Source: Clostridiaceae bacterium
GTDB taxonomy: Bacteria; Bacillota; Clostridia; Lachnospirales; Lachnospiraceae
Assembly: GCA_902362725.1 (NCBI GenBank)
Contig: CABIXM010000006.1
Location: forward strand, 62,001-126,000
DNA length: 64,000 nt
Direction: 5' to 3'
Positions 8,605 through 15,786 of this stretch are shown one piece after another. The position numbers and the translations under genes are program-made. Positions within the stretch are counted from its first letter, which is position 1, and every line of letters starts with the position of its first letter. The notes beneath the pieces are model-generated. The model saw only the letters and a list, made by a program, of their open reading frames with translations. It was not told the DNA's origin and did not search any database.

Positions 8605-9306
8605 CTAGTTCTCCTTTTTTCGCTCCGCATCAAATTCTTCTAAAATTTTCAGCGTACTGCTTGTTCCTATCCGTTCTGCGCCGGCATCCAGCATCATTTT
8701 GCAGTCCGCCCAGGAACGGATTCCGCCTGCGGCCTTTACCTTTATCTCATCACCAACGGTTTGTTTCATTAATTTTACCGCTTCTACAGTTGCTCCGCCC
8801 GGACCAAATCCCGTGCTTGTTTTTACAAAATCCGGCTTTACCTCTTTCGCAATTTTTGCTATCTGGATAATTTCCTCTTCTGTGAGATAGCAGATTTCGA
8901 AAATTACTTTTGAAATAACCCCTGCACTTCTGCATACCCCTACAATTGCTTCCATTTCTTTCCGGATATAATTGTAATTTCCGTTTTTTACTTCTCCCAC
9001 ATTTAATACGTAATCAATTTCATCTGCGCCATTTTTGATAGCTTCCTGTGTTTCATGCACTTTTTCTTCTATGGTAGTCTGTCCCAATGGGAATGATATG
9101 GCAGCCCCCACATGAATATCTGTTCCCTCAAGCAGCTTATGGCACAATGCAGTCGGACCTGAATTAATTGCCACCATCGCGCAATGATTCTCTTTTGCCT
9201 CGTCGCAAAGCTTTCTGAATGCCGCCTCATCTGCATATGCTTTTAAATTTGAATGATCAAACGTGCGGCACAGCTCTTCCCTTGTAATAGTTTCTCCCGT
9301 ATACAT
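8605..9306 (-). CDS. deoC: Deoxyribose-phosphate aldolase family protein (DeoC)
   Basis: Class I aldolase of 233 residues. In the canonical reaction, 2-deoxyribose-5-phosphate is cleaved to glyceraldehyde-3-phosphate and acetaldehyde. The Schiff-base lysine lies in VKTSTGFGPGGAT, a second active-site lysine in VKAAGGIR, and the proton-relay aspartate in EIDYVLNVG. Length and motifs match bacterial DeoC. It is first in an operon with an FGGY kinase and an aldo-keto reductase rather than with deoB, deoA or deoD, so the substrate may be a different phosphorylated sugar. It has its own promoter and a small palindrome over the start point. Confidence 0.9.
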   Translation of the reverse strand: MYTGETITREELCRTFDHSNLKAYADEAAFRKLCDEAKENHCAMVAINSGPTALCHKLLEGTDIHVGAAISFPLGQTTIEEKVHETQEAIKNGADEIDYVLNVGEVKNGNYNYIRKEMEAIVGVCRSAGVISKVIFEICYLTEEEIIQIAKIAKEVKPDFVKTSTGFGPGGATVEAVKLMKQTVGDEIKVKAAGGIRSWADCKMMLDAGAERIGTSSTLKILEEFDAERKKEN

Positions 9307-9336
9307 GTCTTCTCCTTTTCTTGCATTGTTATTATG

Positions 9337-9350
9337 TTACTACATAGTAA
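9337..9350. promoter_or_regulatory. Palindrome at the deoC transcription start (candidate operator)
   Basis: TTACTA-CA-TAGTAA is a 6-bp inverted repeat with a 2-bp centre. It lies just downstream of, and touching, the -10 box of the deoC promoter, about 30 bp before the start codon. Repressor binding there would block initiation. The regulator is not known. Confidence 0.5.
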
Positions 9351-9377
9351 TATAGCATACTCACACTAAAATAGCAA
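9349..9377 (-). promoter_or_regulatory. Promoter of the deoC-kinase-reductase operon
   Basis: On the minus strand, TTGCTA (9377-9372), a 17-base spacer and TATATT (9354-9349) form a plausible sigma-A promoter. Transcription would begin near 9342. It lies directly after the purine operon terminator, so this operon has independent transcription. Confidence 0.65.
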
Positions 9378-9380
9378 GTA

Positions 9381-9407
9381 AAAAAGAATGTGCCATTGGC
9401 ACATTCT
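9381..9407 (-). terminator. Intrinsic terminator, minus strand, ahead of the deoC promoter
   Basis: AGAATGTGCC (minus strand, from 9407) pairs with GGCACATTCT across a 3-base loop, followed on the minus strand by TTTTTT. This is a textbook rho-independent terminator that isolates the deoC operon from purine-operon readthrough. Confidence 0.85.
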
Positions 9408-9460
9408 CGCGCCGAGGCGCGGTTGCTTCAGCAACCATCTACCGCTGCGCCGAGTGCGCA
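9408..9460. other. Cluster of three small hairpins
   Basis: Three short stem-loops follow one another: CGCGCC-GA-GGCGCG, GTTGC-TTCA-GCAAC and GCGC-CGAGT-GCGC. They lie between the deoC-side terminator and repeat copy B. No reading frame is present. It may be remnant repeat sequence or a structured tail of the purine operon transcript. Confidence 0.45.
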
Positions 9461-9495
9461 TCTTTGCAAGCTCTGCTTGCTTTCATGGAATAGGG
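9452..9495 (+). repeat. 45-bp intergenic repeat, copy B
   Basis: Second copy of the element at 6166-6210, in the same strand orientation, about 3.3 kb away. It keeps GCAAGC-TCT-GCTTGC as a complete hairpin, and its GGAATA end again opens a longer hairpin (9485-9521). Copy A follows a plus-strand gene, while this copy lies antisense to the purine operon. Confidence 0.7.
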
Positions 9496-9521
9496 AATTC
9501 TATCGGAATTTCCTATTCCAT
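9485..9521. other. Long hairpin after repeat copy B
   Basis: The left arm ATGGAATAGGGAATTC and right arm GAATTTCCTATTCCAT pair over 16 positions with one G-T pair and a 5-base loop. There is no T-run on either side, so it is not an obvious terminator. It might protect the 3' end of the purine transcript. Confidence 0.55.
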
Positions 9522-9528
9522 TAAAAGG

Positions 9529-9550
9529 ACGGGAGTTTTTCCGCTCCCGT
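9529..9550 (-). terminator. Terminator-like hairpin after purD
   Basis: The minus-strand ACGGGAG and CTCCCGT arms form a 7-bp stem with an 8-base loop, 22 bp past the purD stop codon, followed by CCTTTTAA. It is a moderate terminator for the purine operon, backed up by the stronger one at 9381-9407. Confidence 0.6.
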
Positions 9551-9572
9551 CTTTATCATGCTTATCCTGTTC

Positions 9573-10844
9573 TTATGCCTCGTCGATGGCCTTTCCGATA
9601 TCGCTTCTGCAGAAGGCCTTTTCAAAGCTTACCAGCTTCACTGCCTCATAGGCGTTGGCACGTGCCGTCTTCAGATCCGGACCTACCGCCGTAACGCCCA
9701 GGACTCTGCCGCCGTTTGTCACAATCTGTCCGTCTACCTGCTTAGTTCCCGCATGGAACACATAGTAGCCGTCCTTATTCTTGAAGTTCTCCAGTCCGTG
9801 AATGGGGAAGCCCTTCTCATAGGATACCGGATAACCGCCGGAAGCCAGCACCACGCAGACTGCCGCGTTGTCCTCGAATTCCAGCTCGATCTGATCCAGG
9901 GTGCCGTCCACACAGGCCTCGAACACATCCACAATATCCGTCTTCATCCGGGGCAGGACTACCTGGGTCTCCGGGTCACCGAACCGCGCGTTGTACTCCA
10001 GTACCCGGGGGCCCTTCGGGGTCAGCATCAGGCCGAAGAAAATGACGCCCTTAAATTCTCTGCCCTCCGCAGCCATGGCGTCCACGGTCTTCTGGTAAAT
10101 ATGCTCCCTGCAGAACTGGTCTACCTCTTCTGTATAGAAGGGGCTGGGTGAAAAGGTTCCCATACCGCCTGTATTCAGCCCCTGATCCCCGTCCAGGGCA
10201 CGCTTGTGATCCTGGGCAGAGGTCATGCATTTGATGGTCTTGCCGTCCACGAAGCTTAAGACGGAAACCTCCCGACCGGTCATAAATTCCTCGATGACCA
10301 TCTGATTGCCTGCGGAGCCGAACTGCTTGTCCAGCATAATCGTCCGCACGCCTTCCTTTGCTTCTTCCAGATTATTACATATCAGAACGCCTTTTCCCAG
10401 AGCCAGCCCGTCTGCCTTCAGGACAATGGGGAATTCCGCTGTCTCCAGATAGGCAAGCGCCTTTTCCGGATCGTCGAAATTCTCATAAGCCGCGGTAGGA
10501 ATCCCGTATTTCTTCATCAGATCCTTGGAGAAGGCCTTGGATCCCTCCAGAATCGCCGCATTGGCCCGGGGTCCGAAGATACGTAAGCCCTCTTTTTCAA
10601 AGACGTCCACGATGCCGCCCACCAGCGGATCGTCCATGCCGACTACGGTTAAATCAATCTGCTGCTCCTTTGCGAAGGCAGCCAGCTTTTCAAATTCCAT
10701 GGCTCCGATGGGAACGCACTCCGCGTACTCCGCGATACCCGCGTTGCCCGGCGCGCAATATATTTTATCAGCTTTCGGGCTCTGGGCGATTTTCCAGCAA
10801 AGAGCATGCTCACGTCCGCCTGAACCAACGACTAAAATCTTCAT
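9573..10844 (-). CDS. purD: Phosphoribosylamine-glycine ligase
   Basis: Second enzyme of purine synthesis: joins glycine to phosphoribosylamine using ATP. The 423 residues match the family length. The N-terminus shows LVVGSGGREHALCWK, the GAR synthetase dinucleotide-like motif, followed by the ATP-grasp domain with LKADGLALGKGV and the metal-binding EYNARFGDPETQ near residue 285. It is the last gene of purE-purM-purN-purD, 3 bp after purN, with GGAGG upstream. No fusion to purM or purN is present, unlike the trifunctional eukaryotic enzyme. Identification is secure. Confidence 0.97.
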   Translation of the reverse strand: MKILVVGSGGREHALCWKIAQSPKADKIYCAPGNAGIAEYAECVPIGAMEFEKLAAFAKEQQIDLTVVGMDDPLVGGIVDVFEKEGLRIFGPRANAAILEGSKAFSKDLMKKYGIPTAAYENFDDPEKALAYLETAEFPIVLKADGLALGKGVLICNNLEEAKEGVRTIMLDKQFGSAGNQMVIEEFMTGREVSVLSFVDGKTIKCMTSAQDHKRALDGDQGLNTGGMGTFSPSPFYTEEVDQFCREHIYQKTVDAMAAEGREFKGVIFFGLMLTPKGPRVLEYNARFGDPETQVVLPRMKTDIVDVFEACVDGTLDQIELEFEDNAAVCVVLASGGYPVSYEKGFPIHGLENFKNKDGYYVFHAGTKQVDGQIVTNGGRVLGVTAVGPDLKTARANAYEAVKLVSFEKAFCRSDIGKAIDEA

Positions 10845-10847
10845 AGG

Positions 10848-11441
10848 TTATGCCTCCTTATTGGCGAGCATGTCAATAGCCTTCGGCAGCAGAATCCACT
10901 CTGCCTCCTCCATGACACGCCGCTGCAGAATCTCCGGTGTATCTCCTTCTTTTACCTCCACGGCCTTCTGTAAAAGGATGGGGCCTGTGTCGGTTCCCTC
11001 GTCTACGATATGTACGGTGGCTCCCGTCACCTTTACGCCCCGCTTCAAGGCCTCCTCATGCACCTTCAGTCCATAGAAGCCGGTGCCGCAGAAGGACGGG
11101 ATCAGGGACGGATGAATGTTGATGATACGTCCCTCGTAGGCACGGATGATTTCCTTCGGAATCACCACCAGACAGCCTGCCAGAACTACCAGATCCGCGC
11201 CGCAGTCCTGCAAAGCCTTCAGAAGCGCCGCGTTAAAGGCCTCTGTGCTGCCGCATTCCTTCCGGGAAATGCAGACTGCGGGAATTCCATGCTTCTTCGC
11301 CCGCTCCAGAGCGTAAGCCTTCGGATTGTTGCTGATGACGGATACGATCTCTGCATTCCGGATCCTTCCCGCGTCTACCGCGTCCAGGATCGCCTGCAGG
11401 TTCGTGCCGCCGCCGGATACCAGAACTGCGACTTTTAGCAT
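10848..11441 (-). CDS. purN: Phosphoribosylglycinamide formyltransferase
   Basis: Third step of purine synthesis: transfers a formyl group from 10-formyl-tetrahydrofolate to GAR. The 197-residue protein begins with [16 protein letters not shown], the phosphate-binding loop. Catalytic residues are seen as Asn and His in [10 protein letters not shown] and the aspartate in [11 protein letters not shown]. The start overlaps the purM stop by 7 bp, so translation is coupled. It is the folate-dependent type rather than the formate-dependent PurT. Confidence 0.97.
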   Translation of the reverse strand: MLKVAVLVSGGGTNLQAILDAVDAGRIRNAEIVSVISNNPKAYALERAKKHGIPAVCISRKECGSTEAFNAALLKALQDCGADLVVLAGCLVVIPKEIIRAYEGRIINIHPSLIPSFCGTGFYGLKVHEEALKRGVKVTGATVHIVDEGTDTGPILLQKAVEVKEGDTPEILQRRVMEEAEWILLPKAIDMLANKEA

Positions 11442-12460
11442 AAGGTCACTCCCTTTTCACCTGCTTCGATCTGACCCAGGATGTACGGCGTCTCGCCTGC
11501 CGCGCGGACTGCGGCTACGCACTTGTCCACGTCTGCCGGATCTACAGCCATAACCATACCGATACCCATGTTGAAGGTATTGTACATCATCTGCTCCTCG
11601 ATGCGGCCATCCTCACGCAGCATATGGAAGATTGCCGGAATCTCATAGCTGTCCTTCTTAATCACGGCACGCACGCCCTCCGGCAGCATACGCGGAACAT
11701 TCTCGTAGAAACCGCCGCCTGTGATGTGGCTGCAGCCCTTGATGGTCACGCCTGCTTCCTTTACGGTGCGCAGAGCCTTCACGTAAATCTTGGTCGGCTC
11801 GATCAGCGCCTCGCCCAGGGTTCTGCCCAGGCTCTCAAAATATGTATTCAGGTACTCCTCCTTCATGGTAAATACCTTTCTTACCAGAGAGAAGCCGTTG
11901 CTGTGTACGCCGGAGGAAGCCATACCCACCAGTACGTCGCCCGGTTTGATGGATGCGCCTGTGATCAGATCCTTCTGATCTACCACGCCTACAGCAAAGC
12001 CGGCCAGGTCATACTCGTCTACCGGATAGAAGCCCGGCATCTCAGCGGTCTCGCCGCCGATGAGCGCTGCTTTAGACTGACGGCAGCCCTCTGCCACGCC
12101 GCTTACGATGGTAGCGATTTTCTCCGGGATATTCTTTCCGCATGCGATATAGTCCAGGAAGAACAGCGGCTCGCCGCCTGCGCAGGCAATGTCGTTTACA
12201 CACATGGCAACGCAGTCAATCCCTACGGTATCATGCTTATTCATCAGGAACGCCAGCTTCAGCTTGGTTCCTACGCCGTCGGTTCCGGATACCAGCGTGG
12301 GCTTCTCCATGTTCTTGAATGCTTCCATGGAAAACGCGCCGGAAAATCCGCCGATACCGGTCAGTACCTCGGGACGCATGGTCCGCTTAATATGCTCCTT
12401 CATCAGTTCTACAGACTTGTAACCCGCTTCAATATCTACACCTGCGTTCTTATAATCCAT
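11435..12460 (-). CDS. purM: Phosphoribosylformylglycinamidine cyclo-ligase (AIR synthetase)
   Basis: ATP-dependent ring closure of FGAM to AIR. The protein has 341 residues. [12 protein letters not shown] at the N-terminus is the family signature, and [20 protein letters not shown] and [11 protein letters not shown] follow in the expected order. It is separated from purE by about 130 bp that can fold into a hairpin and a pseudoknot ending 8 bases before the AGGAGG ribosome site. Identification is secure; the long structured spacer is unusual inside a pur operon. Confidence 0.97.
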   Translation of the reverse strand: MDYKNAGVDIEAGYKSVELMKEHIKRTMRPEVLTGIGGFSGAFSMEAFKNMEKPTLVSGTDGVGTKLKLAFLMNKHDTVGIDCVAMCVNDIACAGGEPLFFLDYIACGKNIPEKIATIVSGVAEGCRQSKAALIGGETAEMPGFYPVDEYDLAGFAVGVVDQKDLITGASIKPGDVLVGMASSGVHSNGFSLVRKVFTMKEEYLNTYFESLGRTLGEALIEPTKIYVKALRTVKEAGVTIKGCSHITGGGFYENVPRMLPEGVRAVIKKDSYEIPAIFHMLREDGRIEEQMMYNTFNMGIGMVMAVDPADVDKCVAAVRAAGETPYILGQIEAGEKGVTLC

Positions 12461-12481
12461 TTTATTATCCTCCTAGTATGA

Positions 12482-12524
12482 GCACTTGGCGAGGTGTTTT
12501 CGAGCCTAGTGCGAATCTACACCT
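12482..12524 (-). promoter_or_regulatory. Predicted H-type pseudoknot in the purE-purM spacer
   Basis: On the minus strand, AGGTGT (12524-12519) pairs with ACACCT (12497-12492), while GCACTAGGC (12512-12504) pairs with GCCAAGTGC (12490-12482) apart from one A-A mismatch. The helices interleave, so together they form an H-type pseudoknot. It ends 8 bases upstream of AGGAGG for purM. A separate GCGGC-GCGT-GCCGC hairpin lies at 12544-12557. Position suggests control of purM translation. I do not recognise a known riboswitch class. Confidence 0.55.
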
Positions 12525-12591
12525 GGACACTTAATGAATGCAAGCGGCACGCGCCGCATGAATTTAGTGACCATGGTGGGGCCTACAGTTT

Positions 12592-13092
12592 TTAATAATT
12601 CTTGTATCCTACCTCTTTCAGCCGCGCGTCCTTCTTCTCTACCTGATTTTTCAGATCCTCGGAATAAGCTTTCAGTCTCGCCAGCAGCTCCGGATCGGAA
12701 GTCGCCAGAATCTTCGCTGCCAGAAGACCTGCGTTGACGCCGCCGTTAATCGCTACGGTTGCAACCGGAATTCCGGAAGGCATCTGTACGATGGAATACA
12801 GGGAATCTCTTCCGCCCAGGGATGTGGTGTGCATGGGAATACCGATAACCGGCATGGGGAAAATCGCCGCGCACATACCCGGAAGATGAGCTGCCATACC
12901 GGCGCCTGCGATGATGACCTTGAAGCCCTTCTCCTCCGCGCTCTTCGCGTACTCAAAAAATACATCCGGCTCCCGGTGCGCGGAGATGATCGTCATCTCA
13001 AACTCCACTCCAAGCTGCTCCAGCACATCCGCTGCCTTCTTCATGATCGGCATATCGGAATCGCTGCCCATCACAATACCAACCTTAGCCAT
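12592..13092 (-). CDS. purE: 5-(carboxyamino)imidazole ribonucleotide mutase, class I
   Basis: Rearranges N5-CAIR to CAIR. The 166-residue length and the GSDSDMPIM and ISAHREPD motifs define the bacterial class I enzyme, which needs PurK. No purK is present in this window. It is the first gene of the purine operon, preceded by AAGGAGG and a leader of about 130 bases that contains a stable hairpin. Confidence 0.96.
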   Translation of the reverse strand: MAKVGIVMGSDSDMPIMKKAADVLEQLGVEFEMTIISAHREPDVFFEYAKSAEEKGFKVIIAGAGMAAHLPGMCAAIFPMPVIGIPMHTTSLGGRDSLYSIVQMPSGIPVATVAINGGVNAGLLAAKILATSDPELLARLKAYSEDLKNQVEKKDARLKEVGYKNY

Positions 13093-13117
13093 AACTCTGA
13101 ACCTCCTTCGTTCTTCT

Positions 13118-13150
13118 GTTCAGAATCAGGAAATAATTTCCCGACTGAAC
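13118..13150 (-). promoter_or_regulatory. Hairpin in the purE leader
   Basis: The GTTCAG/CTGAAC arms close an inner stem of GGAAAT-type pairs over 33 bases. It lies between the promoter and the purE ribosome site and has no T-run, so it is not a terminator. It could shape translation or mRNA stability. It does not match the purine (guanine) riboswitch consensus. Confidence 0.45.
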
Positions 13151-13227
13151 TCTGCTTTGTTTTCAATAAGTATTGATTAGTCTTTCTTATAAATAGCTTA
13201 TTTTACTTTTGTTTTACTTATAAATCC

Positions 13228-13256
13228 AGTTTACAGGGTATCACACACTCTGTCAA
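13228..13256 (-). promoter_or_regulatory. Promoter of the purine operon
   Basis: On the minus strand, TTGACA (13256-13251), a 17-base spacer and TAAACT (13233-13228) match the sigma-A consensus well. Transcription would start near 13221. The perfect 12-bp palindrome ACAAAATTTTGT lies at 13269-13280, 12 bp upstream of the -35 box, where a regulator could bind. The rest of the 13093-13298 gap holds only this leader. Confidence 0.75.
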
Positions 13257-13298
13257 CACCTAAACCCTACAAAATTTTGTGAATCAAACTCTTATTTT

Positions 13299-15344
13299 CT
13301 ACCTTTCATCAAAGGGCCGGTTCAGCTCCTCCGTTCCCGGCAGCACAAACCGTCCGCCTGCAATGAGAGGAATCCGGCTTCCGTCCGGCCTTACCACCTC
13401 AATCCGATCCAGCTCGTCATAGGGAATCGTAATGTCCGTATGGCAGTTGAAATACGCCTGGGACACGTCGGTTTTCCGAAGCAGGGAGCACTCATTATCC
13501 CGGGCAATGATTTCCTTGCCGTCCGGATTGTATACCGGATTGTCCTCGGCCCAGGAATAGCAGGTGTCGCCCACGGCGAAATGGGGACCCATTTTCTCGG
13601 CAATCAAAATCGGCAACTTCGCCCCGATGTCGTACTGCTTCGCCACCATATAAGCTGTGGTATTCGTACCGATAGCGAACTCGCCCAGAGGCAGGGTCTC
13701 ATGGTTGAACAGGACATTTGCCCGGATAAACTGCTTATTCTCCGCCTCATCCGCAAAGTTCCGGCAGGTATAAGCTGTGATTTTACCATCCTCAAAGGTG
13801 AGCTCCAGATCCGCGTACCGGAATTCATTCAGATACACCTGGCTCACATGAAGAGTTCCGTGGGTTCCCTGAAGCTTCGGGGAGGTAAACACCTCTCCCA
13901 CCGGAATATTTACATCCGCCACACAGTTTTCGAAGATAGTCTCCTTCTCCCGGTCCGCTGGCTGCCACAGCTGTACATACATCTCTGTACGGTTCTCTCC
14001 CGCGCCCTTGATATAGACAGCTTCGCCCTCGTCCAGAGCGTCGATCAGCTTCTGCTGGATGCCCTGATAGAGATGATAGTCCAGGTTATTGATTTTCACG
14101 ATTTCCCGGAAAATCTCTTCGTAGTTGCCGCCAATCTCCGGAATGGGCCAGGCAATAATCGTAAAGCTGCGCTCGTCGCCGGGGATATAATGGTTCACCA
14201 TCTGACCAGTCTCGCTGTTATAGGACACCATCAGAGCCTGCTGCTTCTCATCGAAATGCAGGGCCGTCTGACAGGTCTCTGGCATAAACGGATGCTCGCC
14301 GAAAATCTCCATCACCGCCGGTCCCGCGTGGACAGCCGCCAGCTCCTGATATTCCTCGTAAGCGCTGTGGAGCACGCTTAAGCGGCGCTCGTTCAGCTTC
14401 TTATCCAGATACAGGGCCATGTCCTCTTTGTGGTCAAATTCATACTGTCTGGACGGCTTCGTGCTTCCGTAACCCGGATTGCCCTGGGGCCGCCGGTTGA
14501 TGCTGTGACTGGCCTCCCGGTAAATGACGCTTCGAAGACCCATTTTCTCAAACTGGCTGATGGCTGCCTTTACCACCCGTTCAAAGCCCAGGGAATAACG
14601 GATGTTCACCGTCTTCTTTTTGCTCAGGTCGATGCCTGCAGCCACGAAGCCCATCCGGTAGCCTTCGGTAAAAGTGGAGGCCATGGCGTCGATCTCACTC
14701 TGGGACAGTCCCGCCAGGAAATGGCTCACGCCCAGCTCATTTTCTGTAATATACTCGCCGAAGCGGTACAGATAGCGCGGATCACTGAGATCGGAGCCGC
14801 AGATAATCTTCTCCGCAAAATCAAGCGATGGATCCAGCTGCTCCCGAATCCGGTCGGGAATGAAAATGTCGCAGTAGTCGCTCATATGCCAGTAGATGAT
14901 TTCCTTCAGGCTTTCGACAGAGGGCGTCTCCTCCTCAAAAGCATTGTAAAGCTCGATAAACAGCTCCGCAGTGACGGTCATATCCGTAAGTCGGCCCTCC
15001 ACTGCCCAGATAAGCATGCCCCGCAGCTCCGTGTATACAAAACTCAGAATCTGGCCGTAGCCCCCGCCAAGCTCTGCCACTGCCTTCGCCGGGTTCGCGT
15101 AGCTCTCTTTGTACGCCCCGCCTGCCACGTCCCCGTAGAGACGGCGATTCTGCTCCTGAAGCTCTGCAAGGCTCATGCGCTCCGGTTTCCCCGCTTCCAC
15201 GTCCGCCCGGTAAGCATCCATTTCCAACAGGAAGTCCGCCATCTTCTCAAAATACGCGTAAAATGGAGCCGACACGGTCTTTTCCTGCTTCATCGCCCGT
15301 ATCCGCTCCATCGCAAGCTCATAACGCTCTTTGATTTCTTCCAT
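13299..15344 (-). CDS. M29-type metallo-aminopeptidase with long N-terminal extension
   Basis: Probable peptidase of 681 residues. The C-terminal 300 or so residues resemble thermophilic aminopeptidase AmpS/PepS of family M29: possible metal ligands are Glu in PVGEVFTSPK, Glu in LGEFAIGTN, His in GPHFAVGDT, and His plus Asp in FNCHTDI. The N-terminal half of about 330 residues is helical, acidic and unrecognised; typical M29 enzymes are only about 410 residues long. The ATG at 15344 follows AAGGAGG by 9 bases, whereas the longer frame to 15428 runs through a hairpin element. It is a single gene after the small membrane protein cluster. The family call is fairly sure; the substrate is unknown. 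Confidence 0.78.
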   Translation of the reverse strand: MEEIKERYELAMERIRAMKQEKTVSAPFYAYFEKMADFLLEMDAYRADVEAGKPERMSLAELQEQNRRLYGDVAGGAYKESYANPAKAVAELGGGYGQILSFVYTELRGMLIWAVEGRLTDMTVTAELFIELYNAFEEETPSVESLKEIIYWHMSDYCDIFIPDRIREQLDPSLDFAEKIICGSDLSDPRYLYRFGEYITENELGVSHFLAGLSQSEIDAMASTFTEGYRMGFVAAGIDLSKKKTVNIRYSLGFERVVKAAISQFEKMGLRSVIYREASHSINRRPQGNPGYGSTKPSRQYEFDHKEDMALYLDKKLNERRLSVLHSAYEEYQELAAVHAGPAVMEIFGEHPFMPETCQTALHFDEKQQALMVSYNSETGQMVNHYIPGDERSFTIIAWPIPEIGGNYEEIFREIVKINNLDYHLYQGIQQKLIDALDEGEAVYIKGAGENRTEMYVQLWQPADREKETIFENCVADVNIPVGEVFTSPKLQGTHGTLHVSQVYLNEFRYADLELTFEDGKITAYTCRNFADEAENKQFIRANVLFNHETLPLGEFAIGTNTTAYMVAKQYDIGAKLPILIAEKMGPHFAVGDTCYSWAEDNPVYNPDGKEIIARDNECSLLRKTDVSQAYFNCHTDITIPYDELDRIEVVRPDGSRIPLIAGGRFVLPGTEELNRPFDER

Positions 15345-15367
15345 CGAAAAGTGCCTCCTTATATATC

Positions 15368-15472
15368 GTGGGATTTCCATCCCACTTTTATGCTCATACC
15401 GTTGCGGGTACCAAAGTCTTCCATCCACTCATGAGCAAGCTCATGTGGATTCCGACCTTTGTACCCTGGTAT
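15368..15472 (-). promoter_or_regulatory. Structured leader upstream of the aminopeptidase gene
   Basis: Read on the minus strand, nested pairings ATACC/GGTAT, GGGTAC/GTACCC, AAAG/CTTT, ATCCAC/GTGGAT and ATGAG/CTCAT form one long arm capped by a CTTG tetraloop. A second stem, GTGGGAT-GGAA-ATCCCAC, with a GNRA-type loop follows. The element starts at the stop codon of the preceding gene and ends 7 bp before the AAGGAGG of the aminopeptidase. This looks like a cis-acting RNA or a mobile palindromic unit. No known family was recognised. Confidence 0.55.
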
Positions 15473-15474
15473 CG

Positions 15475-15786
15475 CTACATCCCAATCACGCATACGACCG
15501 CCCACAGAATGAACAGCAGGCCGTCCAGCACCACGCCCACCTGGGAGGAGATCATGTAGACATCCTCCTCCTGAAAGCCCCGGATCGCCAGGACGAAGCC
15601 TGCGGCGCTGGCCATCATGGCAAATATGCCCAAAAGCCCCACGACGCTTCCGGCCTGTCCCGCCATCCGGAAAGCCAGTGACAGGGAGACTGCTGTCAGA
15701 ATCAGCGCCACCCCGCCGCAGGCCACCGAAAGAAGACCCTGCTTCGTATGCTTTTTATCGGTAAATTTATAACTTCTTCTCGCCAT
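15475..15786 (-). CDS. Small membrane protein (possibly DUF6142-like)
   Basis: Protein of 103 residues with a basic N-terminus (MARRSYKFTDKKHTKQG) and three predicted membrane segments from about residue 20 to the C-terminus. It resembles small Lachnospiraceae proteins grouped as DUF6142, but I recall that family only loosely. The ATG at 15786, preceded by GGAGAAAG, overlaps the end of the VanZ gene by 20 bp, which implies coupled translation. Function unknown. Confidence 0.7.
   Translation of the reverse strand: MARRSYKFTDKKHTKQGLLSVACGGVALILTAVSLSLAFRMAGQAGSVVGLLGIFAMMASAAGFVLAIRGFQEEDVYMISSQVGVVLDGLLFILWAVVCVIGM

Noticed and set aside
12482..12524. ZTP (pfl) riboswitch upstream of purM
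   Set aside because: The pathway would fit, but the conserved ZTP core sequences as I know them are missing and the pseudoknot topology is a simple H type.
13440..14381. Plus-strand frame opposite the aminopeptidase
   Set aside because: Antisense to conserved M29 motifs, with no ribosome site or family match.
15368..15472. T-box riboswitch
   Set aside because: The strand contains TTTGGTACCCGC, which is slightly like the T-box sequence, but there is no stem I with specifier loop and no terminator/antiterminator pair.
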